This document shows positions 23,772 through 34,365 of a stretch of 64,000 bases of DNA, in pieces (position 1 is the first letter of the stretch; every line of letters begins with the position of its first letter). This DNA comes from Streptomyces sp. CB03234 (GTDB lineage Bacteria > Actinomycetota > Actinomycetes > Streptomycetales > Streptomycetaceae): NCBI RefSeq assembly GCF_001905885.1, contig NZ_LIYH01000001.1, positions 1,180,169 to 1,244,168 of the forward strand, read 5' to 3'. A model generated the notes under the pieces. It worked only from the letters and a program-made list of their open reading frames with translations, did no database searches and was not told the DNA's origin. The position numbers and the translations under genes were made by a program.

Positions 23772-25250
23772 TCAGCGGCGGCGCGGCAGGGTGTGCTCCA
23801 GGCGCCGCCTGTCGCGCTCGTCCCGTACGTGTTCCAGGGCGCCCTCGGCGATACCGCGCGCCGAACTCCCCGGCGCCTCGCCGCCGAGGACGCGCGCCAA
23901 GGCGTCCAGGGCCCGGGTGTCCTGACGCTTCGCCAGGCCCCGGGCGGCCTCGGCGGCCGTGTCGGCGTCGGGGTCGTCCAGCCGGGCGGCCAGGGCCTCC
24001 CGGAGGGCGGGGGAGTCGTCCGGCACCTCGGCGAGCGCCAGGGTCGCCCAGTCGCGCACCTCGGGGGCCGCGTCGCGGCTCAGCCCGATCAGCACCTCCA
24101 CGCCCTCGCGGTGGCCGGCGGGCACCAGACCGGTGAGCGCGACGGCGACCCCGCGCCGCACGCCGGTGTCGGGGTGCGCGGCGTGCCGGAGGATCTCGGG
24201 CAGCGCGGCCGGGTCGCCGTGCTGCCCGAGCGCGCCCACGGCGGCCGCCACCAGTTCGGTGTCCCGCGCCTCCCGGGCCACCTCCCGCAGCACCGGCAAC
24301 GCCCGCGCCCCGCCGGAGCCGAGCCGGCCGAGGACGTCCGCCGCGAGGGCCTGCCGGAGCGGGTCGCCGCTCGCGGCCCAGGCGACCGCCGCCTGGAACG
24401 TCTCCTCGTCGCCGCGCCGCGACAGCGCCTCCACCGACTCGGTCCAGTCGTCCTGCTCGGGGTCGCTGCAGCGCAGGGCACGCGCCGCCAGCTCCTCGTG
24501 GCCGGTGCGGATGCCCAGCGCGCCCTCCAGGAGCGTGGCGATCGCCGCGTGGCCGGTCTGCTGTTCGGCGCCCGCGCCGGGCACACCGTCCCGCAGCAGC
24601 TCCACGACGACGGTCACCCCGCCGTCCTCCGGCACGTGCCGCGTGACGACCTCGTACTCACCCGGCCCGTACGCCTCGACCAGGTCCCGCCGCAGCGCCT
24701 CCGCCACATCCGTGCCGGCCCACCGCCGCGCCTCGCGCAGCGCGTCCTCCAGGCCCGGCGCGCCACGCGCCAGCAGCGCCCGCACCACCGCGGGCGAGCC
24801 GCGCCGCGCGGCGGCGACCAGCGGCAGCTCCGCGCCGGGCGCAGGCCCCGGCAGGCCGGGGTCGGCCCCGTACTCCAGCAGGGCCTCCACGGTGTCGGCG
24901 TACCCGTTGCGCACCGCCCACGTCAGCGCGGTGAACCCGAACTCCTCTCGCTGGTCCGGCCGTGCCCCGGCGGCCAGCAGCGCCCGTACGGCCCCGGTGT
25001 GCCCGCCGCACGCTGCGCCGCACAGCGGCAGGTCACCGGCCCCCTCCCCGCTGCCGCACCCCGGGTGCGCCCCGGCGGCGAGCAGCAGCCGCACGATCCC
25101 CGCGTGATCGCTCACCGCGGCCAGATACAGCGCGGTCTGCCCGTCCTCGTCGGTCGCCTCGGCCGGGACACCCGCCCGCAGCAGCCGCACCACCGCGTCC
25201 TCGTCGCCGCCGTGGACGGCTTCGAAGAGGTCCTCCACATCGCTGGTCAT
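23772..25250 (-). CDS. ankyrin-repeat plus HEAT-repeat protein
   Basis: A 492-residue protein without a signal peptide. Residues ~1-160 are about four to five ankyrin repeats (DGQTALYLAAVSDHAGIVRL, FGFTALTWAVRNGYADTVEA). The second half is an alpha-solenoid of HEAT/PBS-lyase-like repeats (LRQALAADVLGRLGSGGARA, PEVRDWATLALAEVPDDSPA). Both repeat types serve as protein-binding scaffolds; no catalytic motif was found. Translation is placed at the ATG at 25250 directly before the first ankyrin unit; an extension to 25337 is low complexity. The gene is convergent with the RNase/barstar pair, and a metallopeptidase-like gene lies upstream on the same strand. Confidence 0.85.
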   Translation of the reverse strand: MTSDVEDLFEAVHGGDEDAVVRLLRAGVPAEATDEDGQTALYLAAVSDHAGIVRLLLAAGAHPGCGSGEGAGDLPLCGAACGGHTGAVRALLAAGARPDQREEFGFTALTWAVRNGYADTVEALLEYGADPGLPGPAPGAELPLVAAARRGSPAVVRALLARGAPGLEDALREARRWAGTDVAEALRRDLVEAYGPGEYEVVTRHVPEDGGVTVVVELLRDGVPGAGAEQQTGHAAIATLLEGALGIRTGHEELAARALRCSDPEQDDWTESVEALSRRGDEETFQAAVAWAASGDPLRQALAADVLGRLGSGGARALPVLREVAREARDTELVAAAVGALGQHGDPAALPEILRHAAHPDTGVRRGVAVALTGLVPAGHREGVEVLIGLSRDAAPEVRDWATLALAEVPDDSPALREALAARLDDPDADTAAEAARGLAKRQDTRALDALARVLGGEAPGSSARGIAEGALEHVRDERDRRRLEHTLPRRR

Positions 25251-25297
25251 GGTCCGACCTTCGCCCGCCCGCCCCCCGGCCGCCAAGTGGATATCCG

Positions 25298-27194
<1,897 letters not shown>

Positions 27195-27217
27195 CACGGC
27201 GAACCTCCAGCACGGCG

Positions 27218-27245
27218 GGGGGCAGGCCCGGCGGGGCCTGCCCCC
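27218..27245. terminator. hairpin terminator between sprT and beta-galactosidase
   Basis: GGGGGCAGGCCC (27218-27229) pairs with GGGCCTGCCCCC (27234-27245), a 12-bp perfect stem with a 4-nt loop. It lies between the convergent stops at 27194 and 27251 and serves both. Confidence 0.8.
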
Positions 27246-27250
27246 TCCCG

Positions 27251-28996
27251 CTACGCCAGGCGTACGCGGCTCCCGGCGCCCTCCAGCTCCAGCACCCACA
27301 CCTCGTTCGCCCCCTCCCGCAACACCGGCCCCGGCACGAACAGCGACTCCTGCGGGCCCACCCCCCAGTACCGCCCCAGGCAGAACCCGTTCACCCACAC
27401 GAACCCCCGCGTCCAGCCCGGCAGTTCCAGCGCCGCGTCCCCCGCCCCGGCCACCTCCACGACCGCCCGGTACAGCCCCTGCGCACCCTCCCGGGAAGCT
27501 GGCGTGAACGGCACCTTCCCCACCCCGTCCGCCGTGAACGCGTCCACCCGCAGCCCCCGCGCCCGCACCCCGTGCACGTACTGCCGCTCGTGCCGCACCC
27601 CGCCCGTGATGCCCTTGCTCTCCGCGAGCCGCGGCCCGTAGTTGACCCGCCCCAGCGACTCCACCCACAGCTCCACCACCGCGGGCCCCGCCACCAGCTC
27701 CGCCAGCACCGCGTCCTCCGCCTCCAGCACTCCCGCACGGACCCCGTCCACATACACCACCGCCCGGTCCCGCAGGCCCGTCACCGACAGCGGATACGGC
27801 TGCCGCGGCCCCGGCACCCGCAGCCGGTAGCGCACCAGGCCCCGGTCCACGCCCAGCTCCTCGAAGGTCGGCGGCACCGGACCGTCCCACTCCTCGTCGC
27901 CCAGCGCCTCCAGCACGCCGTCCAACGGCGCCCACTCCGCGACGGCCGCCTCCACGGGCGCGGCCAGCCGCACGGGCGGCGCCGGAACCGGCGGCAGCGG
28001 GCCCTCCGCGTACCGGGCCAGCACCTCCCGGAACGCCCAGAACTTCGCCGTCGGCAGCCCCGCCTCGTCGACCGGCGCGTCGTAGTCGTACGACGTCACC
28101 GTCGCCTCCAGCGCACCGTCATGCAGCTCACCCGCCCGGTTCGCCCCCGCCCAGCCGCCGAAGTTCGTCCCCCCGTGCGCCATGTAGACGTTCACCGACG
28201 CCCCGCACTGAAGGATCTCCGCCAGCGCCGCCGCCGCGTCCTCCGCGTCCCGCACGGCATGCGCGTCGCCCCAGTGGTCGAACCAGCCGCACCAGAACTC
28301 CATGCACATCAGCGGCCCGCGCGGCTGGTGCCGCCGCAGCACCTCGAAGGCCTCCCGCGCCCCCGACCCGAAGTTCGCCGTCGCCAGCACCCCCGGAATC
28401 GACCCGCCGGTCAGCATGTGGTCCTCCGGCCCGTCCGACGTGAACAGCGGCACGGTCACCCCGCACGCCTCCAGCAGGTCCACGATGTGCCGCAGATAGC
28501 CCGCGTCGGAGCCGTAGCTCCCGTACTCGTTCTCCGCCTGCACCATGATCACCGGACCGCCCCGGTCGACCTGCCGCGCCACGACCTGCGGCAGCAGCGT
28601 GTGGAACCAGCGGTTCACATGGACCAGGTACTCGGCGTCGTCCGTCCGCACCCGCCGCCCCAGCCGCCCCGTCAGCCAGTGCGGCAGCCCGCCGTTCTCC
28701 CACTCCGCGCAGATGTACGGGCCCGGCCGCACGATCGCCCACAACCCCGCCGCGTGCACCGCGTCCAGGAACCGCCCCAGCGCCGCCACGTCCCGGTACC
28801 GGCCCATCTCCGGCTCGTGCAGGTTCCACGGCACATACGTCTCCACACAGTTCAGGCCCATCGCACGCACCATCGCCAGCCGGTGGTCCCACTGCTCCTC
28901 GTGCACCCGGAAGTAGTGCACCGCCCCCGACAGCAGCCGCACCGGCCTGCCGTCCAGCAGAAAATCCTCATCACCCACCGTGAAAACTGCCACCAT
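27251..28996 (-). CDS. GH35 beta-galactosidase
   Basis: A 581-residue glycoside hydrolase family 35 enzyme. Residues ~5-330 form the TIM barrel: SGAVHYFRV, NCVETYVPWNLHEP, RPGPYICAEWENGGLP, acid/base Glu in VQAENEYGSYG and nucleophile Glu in CMEFWCGWFDHWG, then YMAHGGTNFG. The C-terminal ~230 residues are beta-rich jelly-roll domains. No signal peptide is found, so it probably hydrolyses imported beta-galactosides. The ATG at 28996 is 9 nt after AGGAG; an ATG at 29005 abuts that sequence and is unlikely. The gene is divergent from an AraC-type regulator, which is its probable controller. Confidence 0.9.
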   Translation of the reverse strand: MVAVFTVGDEDFLLDGRPVRLLSGAVHYFRVHEEQWDHRLAMVRAMGLNCVETYVPWNLHEPEMGRYRDVAALGRFLDAVHAAGLWAIVRPGPYICAEWENGGLPHWLTGRLGRRVRTDDAEYLVHVNRWFHTLLPQVVARQVDRGGPVIMVQAENEYGSYGSDAGYLRHIVDLLEACGVTVPLFTSDGPEDHMLTGGSIPGVLATANFGSGAREAFEVLRRHQPRGPLMCMEFWCGWFDHWGDAHAVRDAEDAAAALAEILQCGASVNVYMAHGGTNFGGWAGANRAGELHDGALEATVTSYDYDAPVDEAGLPTAKFWAFREVLARYAEGPLPPVPAPPVRLAAPVEAAVAEWAPLDGVLEALGDEEWDGPVPPTFEELGVDRGLVRYRLRVPGPRQPYPLSVTGLRDRAVVYVDGVRAGVLEAEDAVLAELVAGPAVVELWVESLGRVNYGPRLAESKGITGGVRHERQYVHGVRARGLRVDAFTADGVGKVPFTPASREGAQGLYRAVVEVAGAGDAALELPGWTRGFVWVNGFCLGRYWGVGPQESLFVPGPVLREGANEVWVLELEGAGSRVRLA

Positions 28997-29108
28997 TCCA
29001 CCCATCTCCTGGTCACGTACCGCGACCAACTGTCGCCCTCTGGCGGTCGGCGGGTCCATGGACAAAGATCAGCGCTGCATGGACACAACGGGGCAGGGAG
29101 GCCGAGGG

Positions 29109-29996
29109 ATGTACCACACCTGGATGCGCTTCTTCACACCCAGCCCGCTGCACACACGCCTCGGCCTCACCTGCCTCGGCGTCGGCCTCCAGCACGGCAC
29201 CCTGCCCACCGTCGGCCCCCGCACCCTCGACCACCACGTCGCCGTCGTGATCAACGCCGGCGGCGGCTGGTACCGGGGCCCCGACGGCCGCCGTACCACG
29301 GTCACGGCACCCGCACTGCTCTGGCTCACCCCCGGCGTCCCCCATCACTACGCGCCCGACCCCGCCACCGGGTGGGACGAGGGCTTCGTCGACTTCACCG
29401 GCCCCGTCACCGCCACCTACACCGAACTCGGCTACATCGAGCCCGACCGCCCCGTCGTCCCGCTCGCCGACGCCGGCCCCGCCCGCGCCGTCATCGGCCG
29501 CATCGCCCGCGCCGCCCGCCGCGGCAACCCGCTCCTCGAAGTCGAGACGTCCGCCGCCGTCCACGAACTGCTCGTCGCCCTGCGCCGCGCCCGCGCCGAC
29601 ACCAACGCCGACGGCGACCCCGTCCTCGAAGCCCTCGCCCGCGACGCCTTCCAGCCCCTGACCGTCGCCGAACACGCCGCCCGGCACGGCATGACCCCCG
29701 CCGAGCTGCGCACAGCCGTACGACGAGGCGCGGGCTGCAGCCCCAAGGACTACCTCCTCGGCATCCGCCTCGGCCGCGCCAAGGAACTCCTCGCCGGCAC
29801 CGAGCTCCCCGTCGCCGCCGTCGCACGCCGCGTCGGCTACGACGACCCCGCCTACTTCTCCCGCCTGTTCACCCGCCGCGTCGGCACCGCCCCCGTCCGC
29901 TTCCGCGAACAGCAGGGGCGTACGGTACCGGGAGGCTGGAGCACCCGGATCCCAGATCCCGAACACCCACCGACGATCACCACGGGACACGTCTAA
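29109..29996 (+). CDS. AraC-family transcriptional regulator
   Basis: A 295-residue regulator with an N-terminal cupin-like sugar-binding domain (DHHVAVVINAGGGWYRGPDG, then PALLWLTPGVPHHYAPD) and a C-terminal double helix-turn-helix: LTVAEHAARHGMTPAELRTA and VAAVARRVGYDDPAYFSRLF, the latter being the AraC signature. It is divergent from the beta-galactosidase with 112 bp between the two starts, so it probably senses a galactoside and controls that gene and itself. GGGAGG lies 7-12 nt before the ATG at 29109. An in-frame extension reaches 28980 but starts inside the neighbouring coding region. Confidence 0.87.
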   Translation: MYHTWMRFFTPSPLHTRLGLTCLGVGLQHGTLPTVGPRTLDHHVAVVINAGGGWYRGPDGRRTTVTAPALLWLTPGVPHHYAPDPATGWDEGFVDFTGPVTATYTELGYIEPDRPVVPLADAGPARAVIGRIARAARRGNPLLEVETSAAVHELLVALRRARADTNADGDPVLEALARDAFQPLTVAEHAARHGMTPAELRTAVRRGAGCSPKDYLLGIRLGRAKELLAGTELPVAAVARRVGYDDPAYFSRLFTRRVGTAPVRFREQQGRTVPGGWSTRIPDPEHPPTITTGHV

Positions 29997-30007
29997 GCTC
30001 GCTCACC

Positions 30008-30358
30008 ATGAGCACGAGCCAGACCGGCCGGGTCGACGACACCGGCGACATCGACGAATCCGTACGCGCCGAGCTGACCCAGCTGCGCGAAAGCATCGAC
30101 AACATCGACGCGGCGGTCGTCCACATGCTGGCCGAGCGGTTCAAATGCACCCAGCAGGTCGGCCACCTCAAGGCCCGCCACCACCTCCCCCCGGCCGACC
30201 CCGCCCGCGAATCCCGCCAGATCGCCCGCCTCCGGCAACTCGCCGAGAGCGCCAACCTCGACCCGGCCTTCGCCGAGAAGCTGCTGAACTTCATCATCGC
30301 CGAGGTCATCCGCCACCACGAGACCATCGCCGGCGGCGCACCCCCCACCGACGACTAG
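30008..30358 (+). CDS. chorismate mutase (AroQ type)
   Basis: A 116-residue all-helical AroQ-class chorismate mutase. Residues ~20-110 carry ELTQLRESIDNIDAAVVHML, the long first helix with the active-site Arg, then FKCTQQVGHLKA with the catalytic Lys, and a final helix with NFIIAEVIRHHE. It converts chorismate to prephenate for Phe/Tyr synthesis. No signal peptide. TAAGCT at 29994-29999 lies 8 nt before the ATG and no Shine-Dalgarno sequence is present, so a leaderless transcript is likely. Its TAG stop and that of the convergent gene share the sequence CTAG (30355-30358). Confidence 0.88.
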   Translation: MSTSQTGRVDDTGDIDESVRAELTQLRESIDNIDAAVVHMLAERFKCTQQVGHLKARHHLPPADPARESRQIARLRQLAESANLDPAFAEKLLNFIIAEVIRHHETIAGGAPPTDD

Positions 30359-31413
30359 TCCGTCTCCGTGTGCGCCAGCACCGCGGCCCGCGTCCGGCCC
30401 GGATCCAGCACCGCGAACGCGACGTCCGTCAGGTCACCGCAGAACCAGTCGTTCCCGCCGTGCCGCTCCACCGCGAACCGCAACCAGCGGTGCTCGGCCG
30501 CCCGCCGCACCGCGTCGTACGGCGACACCTCCGCGCCCAGCCCCATCAGCGCGTACAACCCGCGCCACGCCAGCAGCCTGCCGTACGCCCCCATCCCCGG
30601 CTCACCCCACAGACCGCCCCCGAACGCCGCCACGAACAGATCGCACAGCACGTCGTCCGCCGTCGTGTGCACCGCCGCCATCGTCCGCGTGGACGTCCCC
30701 GCCAGGCACGGCGCCGGCAGCCCGGCCAGCAGCGCCGCGTTCCAGTCGACCGGATCCAGCGGCCCCGGCAGGACGTAGAACCGCACGTCCTGCGCGCCCT
30801 CGTCCCCGAACGGCGCCACCACCGCCGCCCCCCGCGCCACCTCCCGCACCTCCCGGGCACCCCGCCCGGCAGCGGCCCCGGCAGCGGTCGGCGGCACCTC
30901 GGCGTACCGGGACCGCAGCTGCGCCGGGCGCGGCGAACCGAGCACGCTGCCCGGCGTCCACCCCCCGTCACGCAGCCGCCGCTCGAAGTCCAGCCAGGCG
31001 AGCGGCAACCACGCCAGCGGATGCCCCAGCTCCGCCAGCCGCTCCCGGTACGCCACGTACGGCCCACCGTCCAGGCCGAACCGCAGCGCCATCTCCTGCA
31101 ACAGACACGCACGGAACTCCGCCGCCCGATCCAGCCGCTCCGGCAGCCCCGCGAACAGCGGCTCCAGCGCCACCCTGCTGGGCCGCCGCGCCAGCCGCCA
31201 GGCGGTCCACCGCACCAGCCGGCGCCCACCGGCCGGCCCGTCGGGACCCACCACCTCACAGGCGATCCGCGCCGCCCACTCGGTGGCGTCCCTCGTCTCA
31301 CGCGCGCACAGCGCCTCGACGACGCCCAGGACGCCGCCGGTGCTCGAACAGGCCACCGCCCAGTCGTACAGCCGCGCCGGTTCCAGATCGCTCAGATCAT
31401 GATCCCCGTTCAC
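30355..31413 (-). CDS. DUF6183-like hypothetical protein
   Basis: About 352 residues, no signal peptide. It resembles Streptomyces proteins labelled DUF6183, from memory only: WLPLAWLDFERRLRDGGW, FGDEGAQDVRFYVLPGPLDP and RHGGNDWFCGDLTDVAFAVL near the end. The sequence is rich in Trp and Leu with an alpha/beta appearance; no catalytic motif is recognised. The GTG at 31413 is the best start by position but lacks a Shine-Dalgarno sequence; an ATG near 31476 is an alternative. It is convergent with chorismate mutase and divergent from pepN. Confidence 0.65.
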   Translation of the reverse strand: MNGDHDLSDLEPARLYDWAVACSSTGGVLGVVEALCARETRDATEWAARIACEVVGPDGPAGGRRLVRWTAWRLARRPSRVALEPLFAGLPERLDRAAEFRACLLQEMALRFGLDGGPYVAYRERLAELGHPLAWLPLAWLDFERRLRDGGWTPGSVLGSPRPAQLRSRYAEVPPTAAGAAAGRGAREVREVARGAAVVAPFGDEGAQDVRFYVLPGPLDPVDWNAALLAGLPAPCLAGTSTRTMAAVHTTADDVLCDLFVAAFGGGLWGEPGMGAYGRLLAWRGLYALMGLGAEVSPYDAVRRAAEHRWLRFAVERHGGNDWFCGDLTDVAFAVLDPGRTRAAVLAHTETD

Positions 31414-31525
31414 GGCCAGGAGAGTACGCCCCCGGCGCACGCACCCACCGGGGGAGCCCGCCACCGGATCAGCCATGAGGAGAACCCCCGTGCCCCGCCC
31501 CCACCCCATCGGGCAGCATGGCCCC

Positions 31526-34009
31526 ATGCCCGTACTGACGCGCGACGAAGCGCAGACCCGAGCCCAGCTCCTCGACGTCCACCGGTACACGGTCGACCTC
31601 GACCTCACCACCGGTGATGAGACCTTCGACTCCACCACCCTCATCCGGTTCACCGCCCGCACCGCCGGGACCACCTTCGTCGAGCTCAAGCCGGCCACCC
31701 TCCGTACCGTCACCCTCGACGGGCAGCACCTCGACCCCGAGACCCTCACCGACAACCGGCTCCCCCTCACCCTCACCGAGGGCGAGCACACCCTCCGCGT
31801 CGACGCCGCCATGCGCTACTCCCGCACCGGCGAGGGCATGCACCGCTTCACCGACCCCAGCGACGGCGAGACCTACACCTACACCCAGCTGTTCATGGAG
31901 GACGTCCAGCGCGTCTTCGCCGCCTTCGACCAACCCGACCTCAAAGCCGTCTTCGAGGTCGCCGTCACCGCCCCCGACGGCTGGACCGTCCTCGCCAACG
32001 GCATCACCACCCACCAGGGCGACGGCCGCTGGCAGGCCGCCCCCACCCCCCTCATCTCCACCTACCTCGTCGCCGTCGCCGCCGGCCCCTGGCACTCCAT
32101 CCGCACCGAGCACGCCGGACTGCCCTTCGGCATCCACTGCCGCCGCTCCCTCGCCCCCCACCTCGACGCCGACGCCGACGAAATCCTCGACGTCACCCGC
32201 CAGTGCTTCGACCGGTACCACGAGAAGTTCGACGAGCCGTACCCCTTCGACTCCTACGACCAGGCCTTCGTCCCCGAATTCAACGCCGGCGCCATGGAGA
32301 ACCCCGGCCTGGTCACCTTCCGCGACGAATTCGTCTACCGCTCCGCCGTCACCGTCACCGAACGCCAGACCCGCGCCATGGTCATCGCCCACGAAATGGC
32401 CCACATGTGGTTCGGCGACCTCGTCACCCTCACCTGGTGGGACGACATCTGGCTGAACGAGTCCTTCGCCGAATACATGGGCTACCAGACCATCAACGAG
32501 GCCACCAGCCGCTACCCCGACACCTGGGTCGACTTCGGCATCGCCCGCAAGGCCTGGGGATACGACGCCGACCAGCGCCCCTCCACCCACCCCGTCGCCC
32601 CCGACCCCGACGCCGTCCCCGACACCGCCTCCGCGATGCTCAACTTCGACGGCATCTCCTACGCCAAGGGCGCCTCCGCCCTCCGCCAGCTCGTCGCCTG
32701 GCTCGGCGAGAAGGACTTCCTGGCCGGGATCAACACCCACTTCGCCCGCCACAAGTTCGCCAACGCCACCCTCGCCGACTTCATCGACAACCTCGCCTCC
32801 GCCACCGACCGCGACGTCCACACCTGGGCCGAGCAGTGGCTGCGCACCACCGGCGTCGACACCCTCACCCCGGCGTACGACCAGGCGAGCCGCACCCTCA
32901 CCGTCACCCGCACCGGCAGCCGCCCCCACCACGTCACCGTCGGCGTCTACGACCACGACCTCGCCGACGGCGGGCGCCTCGTCCTCCGCGACCGCCTGGA
33001 GATCGACGTCCCGGAGCAGGCCCCCGCCTCGATCCCCGGCCCCCGCCCCGCCCTCATCGTCCTCAACGACGGCGACCACACCTACGCCAAGATCCGCCTC
33101 GACGAGCACTCCGAGGAACGCGCCCTGCGCACCCTCTCCGGCATCCCCGACGCCCTCACCCGGGCCGTCGTGTGGAACTGCCTGCGCGACATGGTCCGCG
33201 ACGGCGAACTCGAACCCACCGCCTACCTGCAGACCGCCCGCGCCCACCTCCCCGAGGAGAGCGACCTCGCGATCGTCCAGGGCGTCCTCGGCTTCGCCTC
33301 CACCCACATCGCCGACCGGTACGTCCCCGCCGAAGACCGCCCCGCCGCCCTCGCCCTGCTCACCGACCTCACCCGCGACCTCATCCGCCGCACCGAGGAC
33401 GGCAGGGACCCGGGCCTGCGCCTCACCGCCGTACGCCACTACATCGACGCCACCGACCGGCCCGGCACCCTCCACGGCTGGCTCGACGAGGCCGGTGTCC
33501 CGGGCGGCCCCGAACTCGACCCCGAACTGCGCTGGCGCATCCTGGCCCGGCTCGCCGTCCTCGGCGCCACCGACGAGGCCGCCATCGCCGCCGAACTCGA
33601 CCGCGACCCCAGCGCCACCGGCCAGGAGGGCGCCGCCCGCTGCCGCGCCGCCCTGCCGACCGCCGAGGCCAAGCAGGCGGCCTGGCACCGGATGTTCACC
33701 TCCGACGACCTCTCCAACTACCTGTTCACCGCCACCGCCCAGGGCTTCTGGCAGCCCGAACAGGCCGAGCTGGTACGGGAGTACGTCCCCCGCTTCTACC
33801 CCGACGCCGCCGCCCTCGCCGACCGCCGAGGCCCCGCCATCGCGGAGGCGGCCGGCCGCTACGCCTTCCCGGCCCACGCCGTCGACACCGCCCACCTCCG
33901 CCTCGGCGAACAACACCTCGCCGACGACAACCTCCTCCCGGCGCTCCGCCGCAAACTCACCGACCAGATCGACGACCTCCGCCGCGCGCTGCGCGTCCGC
34001 AAGGCCTGA
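31526..34009 (+). CDS. pepN: aminopeptidase N (M1 family)
   Basis: An 827-residue cytosolic M1 zinc aminopeptidase. The substrate-binding exopeptidase motif GAMEN lies in EFNAGAMENPG, and the zinc site is HEMAHMWFGD with the third ligand in LNESFAEYMG. The N-terminal beta saddle (residues ~10-190), thermolysin-like domain (~190-440) and long C-terminal ERAP1-type helical domain are all present, and the length is normal for the family. It removes N-terminal residues such as Ala or Leu during peptide recycling. The ATG at 31526 fits the family N-terminus; Shine-Dalgarno is weak. A terminator follows at 34018. Confidence 0.93.
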   Translation: MPVLTRDEAQTRAQLLDVHRYTVDLDLTTGDETFDSTTLIRFTARTAGTTFVELKPATLRTVTLDGQHLDPETLTDNRLPLTLTEGEHTLRVDAAMRYSRTGEGMHRFTDPSDGETYTYTQLFMEDVQRVFAAFDQPDLKAVFEVAVTAPDGWTVLANGITTHQGDGRWQAAPTPLISTYLVAVAAGPWHSIRTEHAGLPFGIHCRRSLAPHLDADADEILDVTRQCFDRYHEKFDEPYPFDSYDQAFVPEFNAGAMENPGLVTFRDEFVYRSAVTVTERQTRAMVIAHEMAHMWFGDLVTLTWWDDIWLNESFAEYMGYQTINEATSRYPDTWVDFGIARKAWGYDADQRPSTHPVAPDPDAVPDTASAMLNFDGISYAKGASALRQLVAWLGEKDFLAGINTHFARHKFANATLADFIDNLASATDRDVHTWAEQWLRTTGVDTLTPAYDQASRTLTVTRTGSRPHHVTVGVYDHDLADGGRLVLRDRLEIDVPEQAPASIPGPRPALIVLNDGDHTYAKIRLDEHSEERALRTLSGIPDALTRAVVWNCLRDMVRDGELEPTAYLQTARAHLPEESDLAIVQGVLGFASTHIADRYVPAEDRPAALALLTDLTRDLIRRTEDGRDPGLRLTAVRHYIDATDRPGTLHGWLDEAGVPGGPELDPELRWRILARLAVLGATDEAAIAAELDRDPSATGQEGAARCRAALPTAEAKQAAWHRMFTSDDLSNYLFTATAQGFWQPEQAELVREYVPRFYPDAAALADRRGPAIAEAAGRYAFPAHAVDTAHLRLGEQHLADDNLLPALRRKLTDQIDDLRRALRVRKA

Positions 34010-34017
34010 CCACCCAC

Positions 34018-34060
34018 CGGCCCCGCCCCACCGCCCGGCGGACGGCGTGTGGCGGGGCCG
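34018..34060 (+). terminator. hairpin after pepN; rest of the 356-bp gap is empty
   Basis: CGGCCCCGCC (34018-34027) pairs with GGCGGGGCCG (34051-34060), a perfect 10-bp stem with a long loop. From here to 34365 I see no gene, iron-box-like operator or clear promoter; the stretch is C-rich low complexity. Confidence 0.55.
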
Positions 34061-34365
34061 TGCAGGGTCGTCCCCACAGGGGTTGGCGGCCATGTATGGG
34101 CTCCCAGGATCCGTACCCAAGGCCGCCGGCGCCGAGGAGACGAGCCCGGAGGGGCCACGCCGCCCCCCACCGCCCGCCCCCGCCCGGGCACCCGCGCCCC
34201 GGGCGCCCCGACCCGGGCCGGGTCCAGAACCCACCCCGGGCCCGACACCACCCCACCGCCGCCCATAGCACGCCCACCCCGCCCCGCCACCCCCTCGTCC
34301 CCCTTTCGGGTTGTGATCGCGCCGCACCGCAACCACGCTCCGCCGCGCCGGGCCACGCTGGCAGC

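Noticed and set aside
34010..34365. Possible iron-box (DmdR/IdeR) operator before the decarboxylase gene
   Set aside because: No TTAGGTTAGGCTAACCTAA-like palindrome was found in the gap; the stretch is C-rich low complexity.
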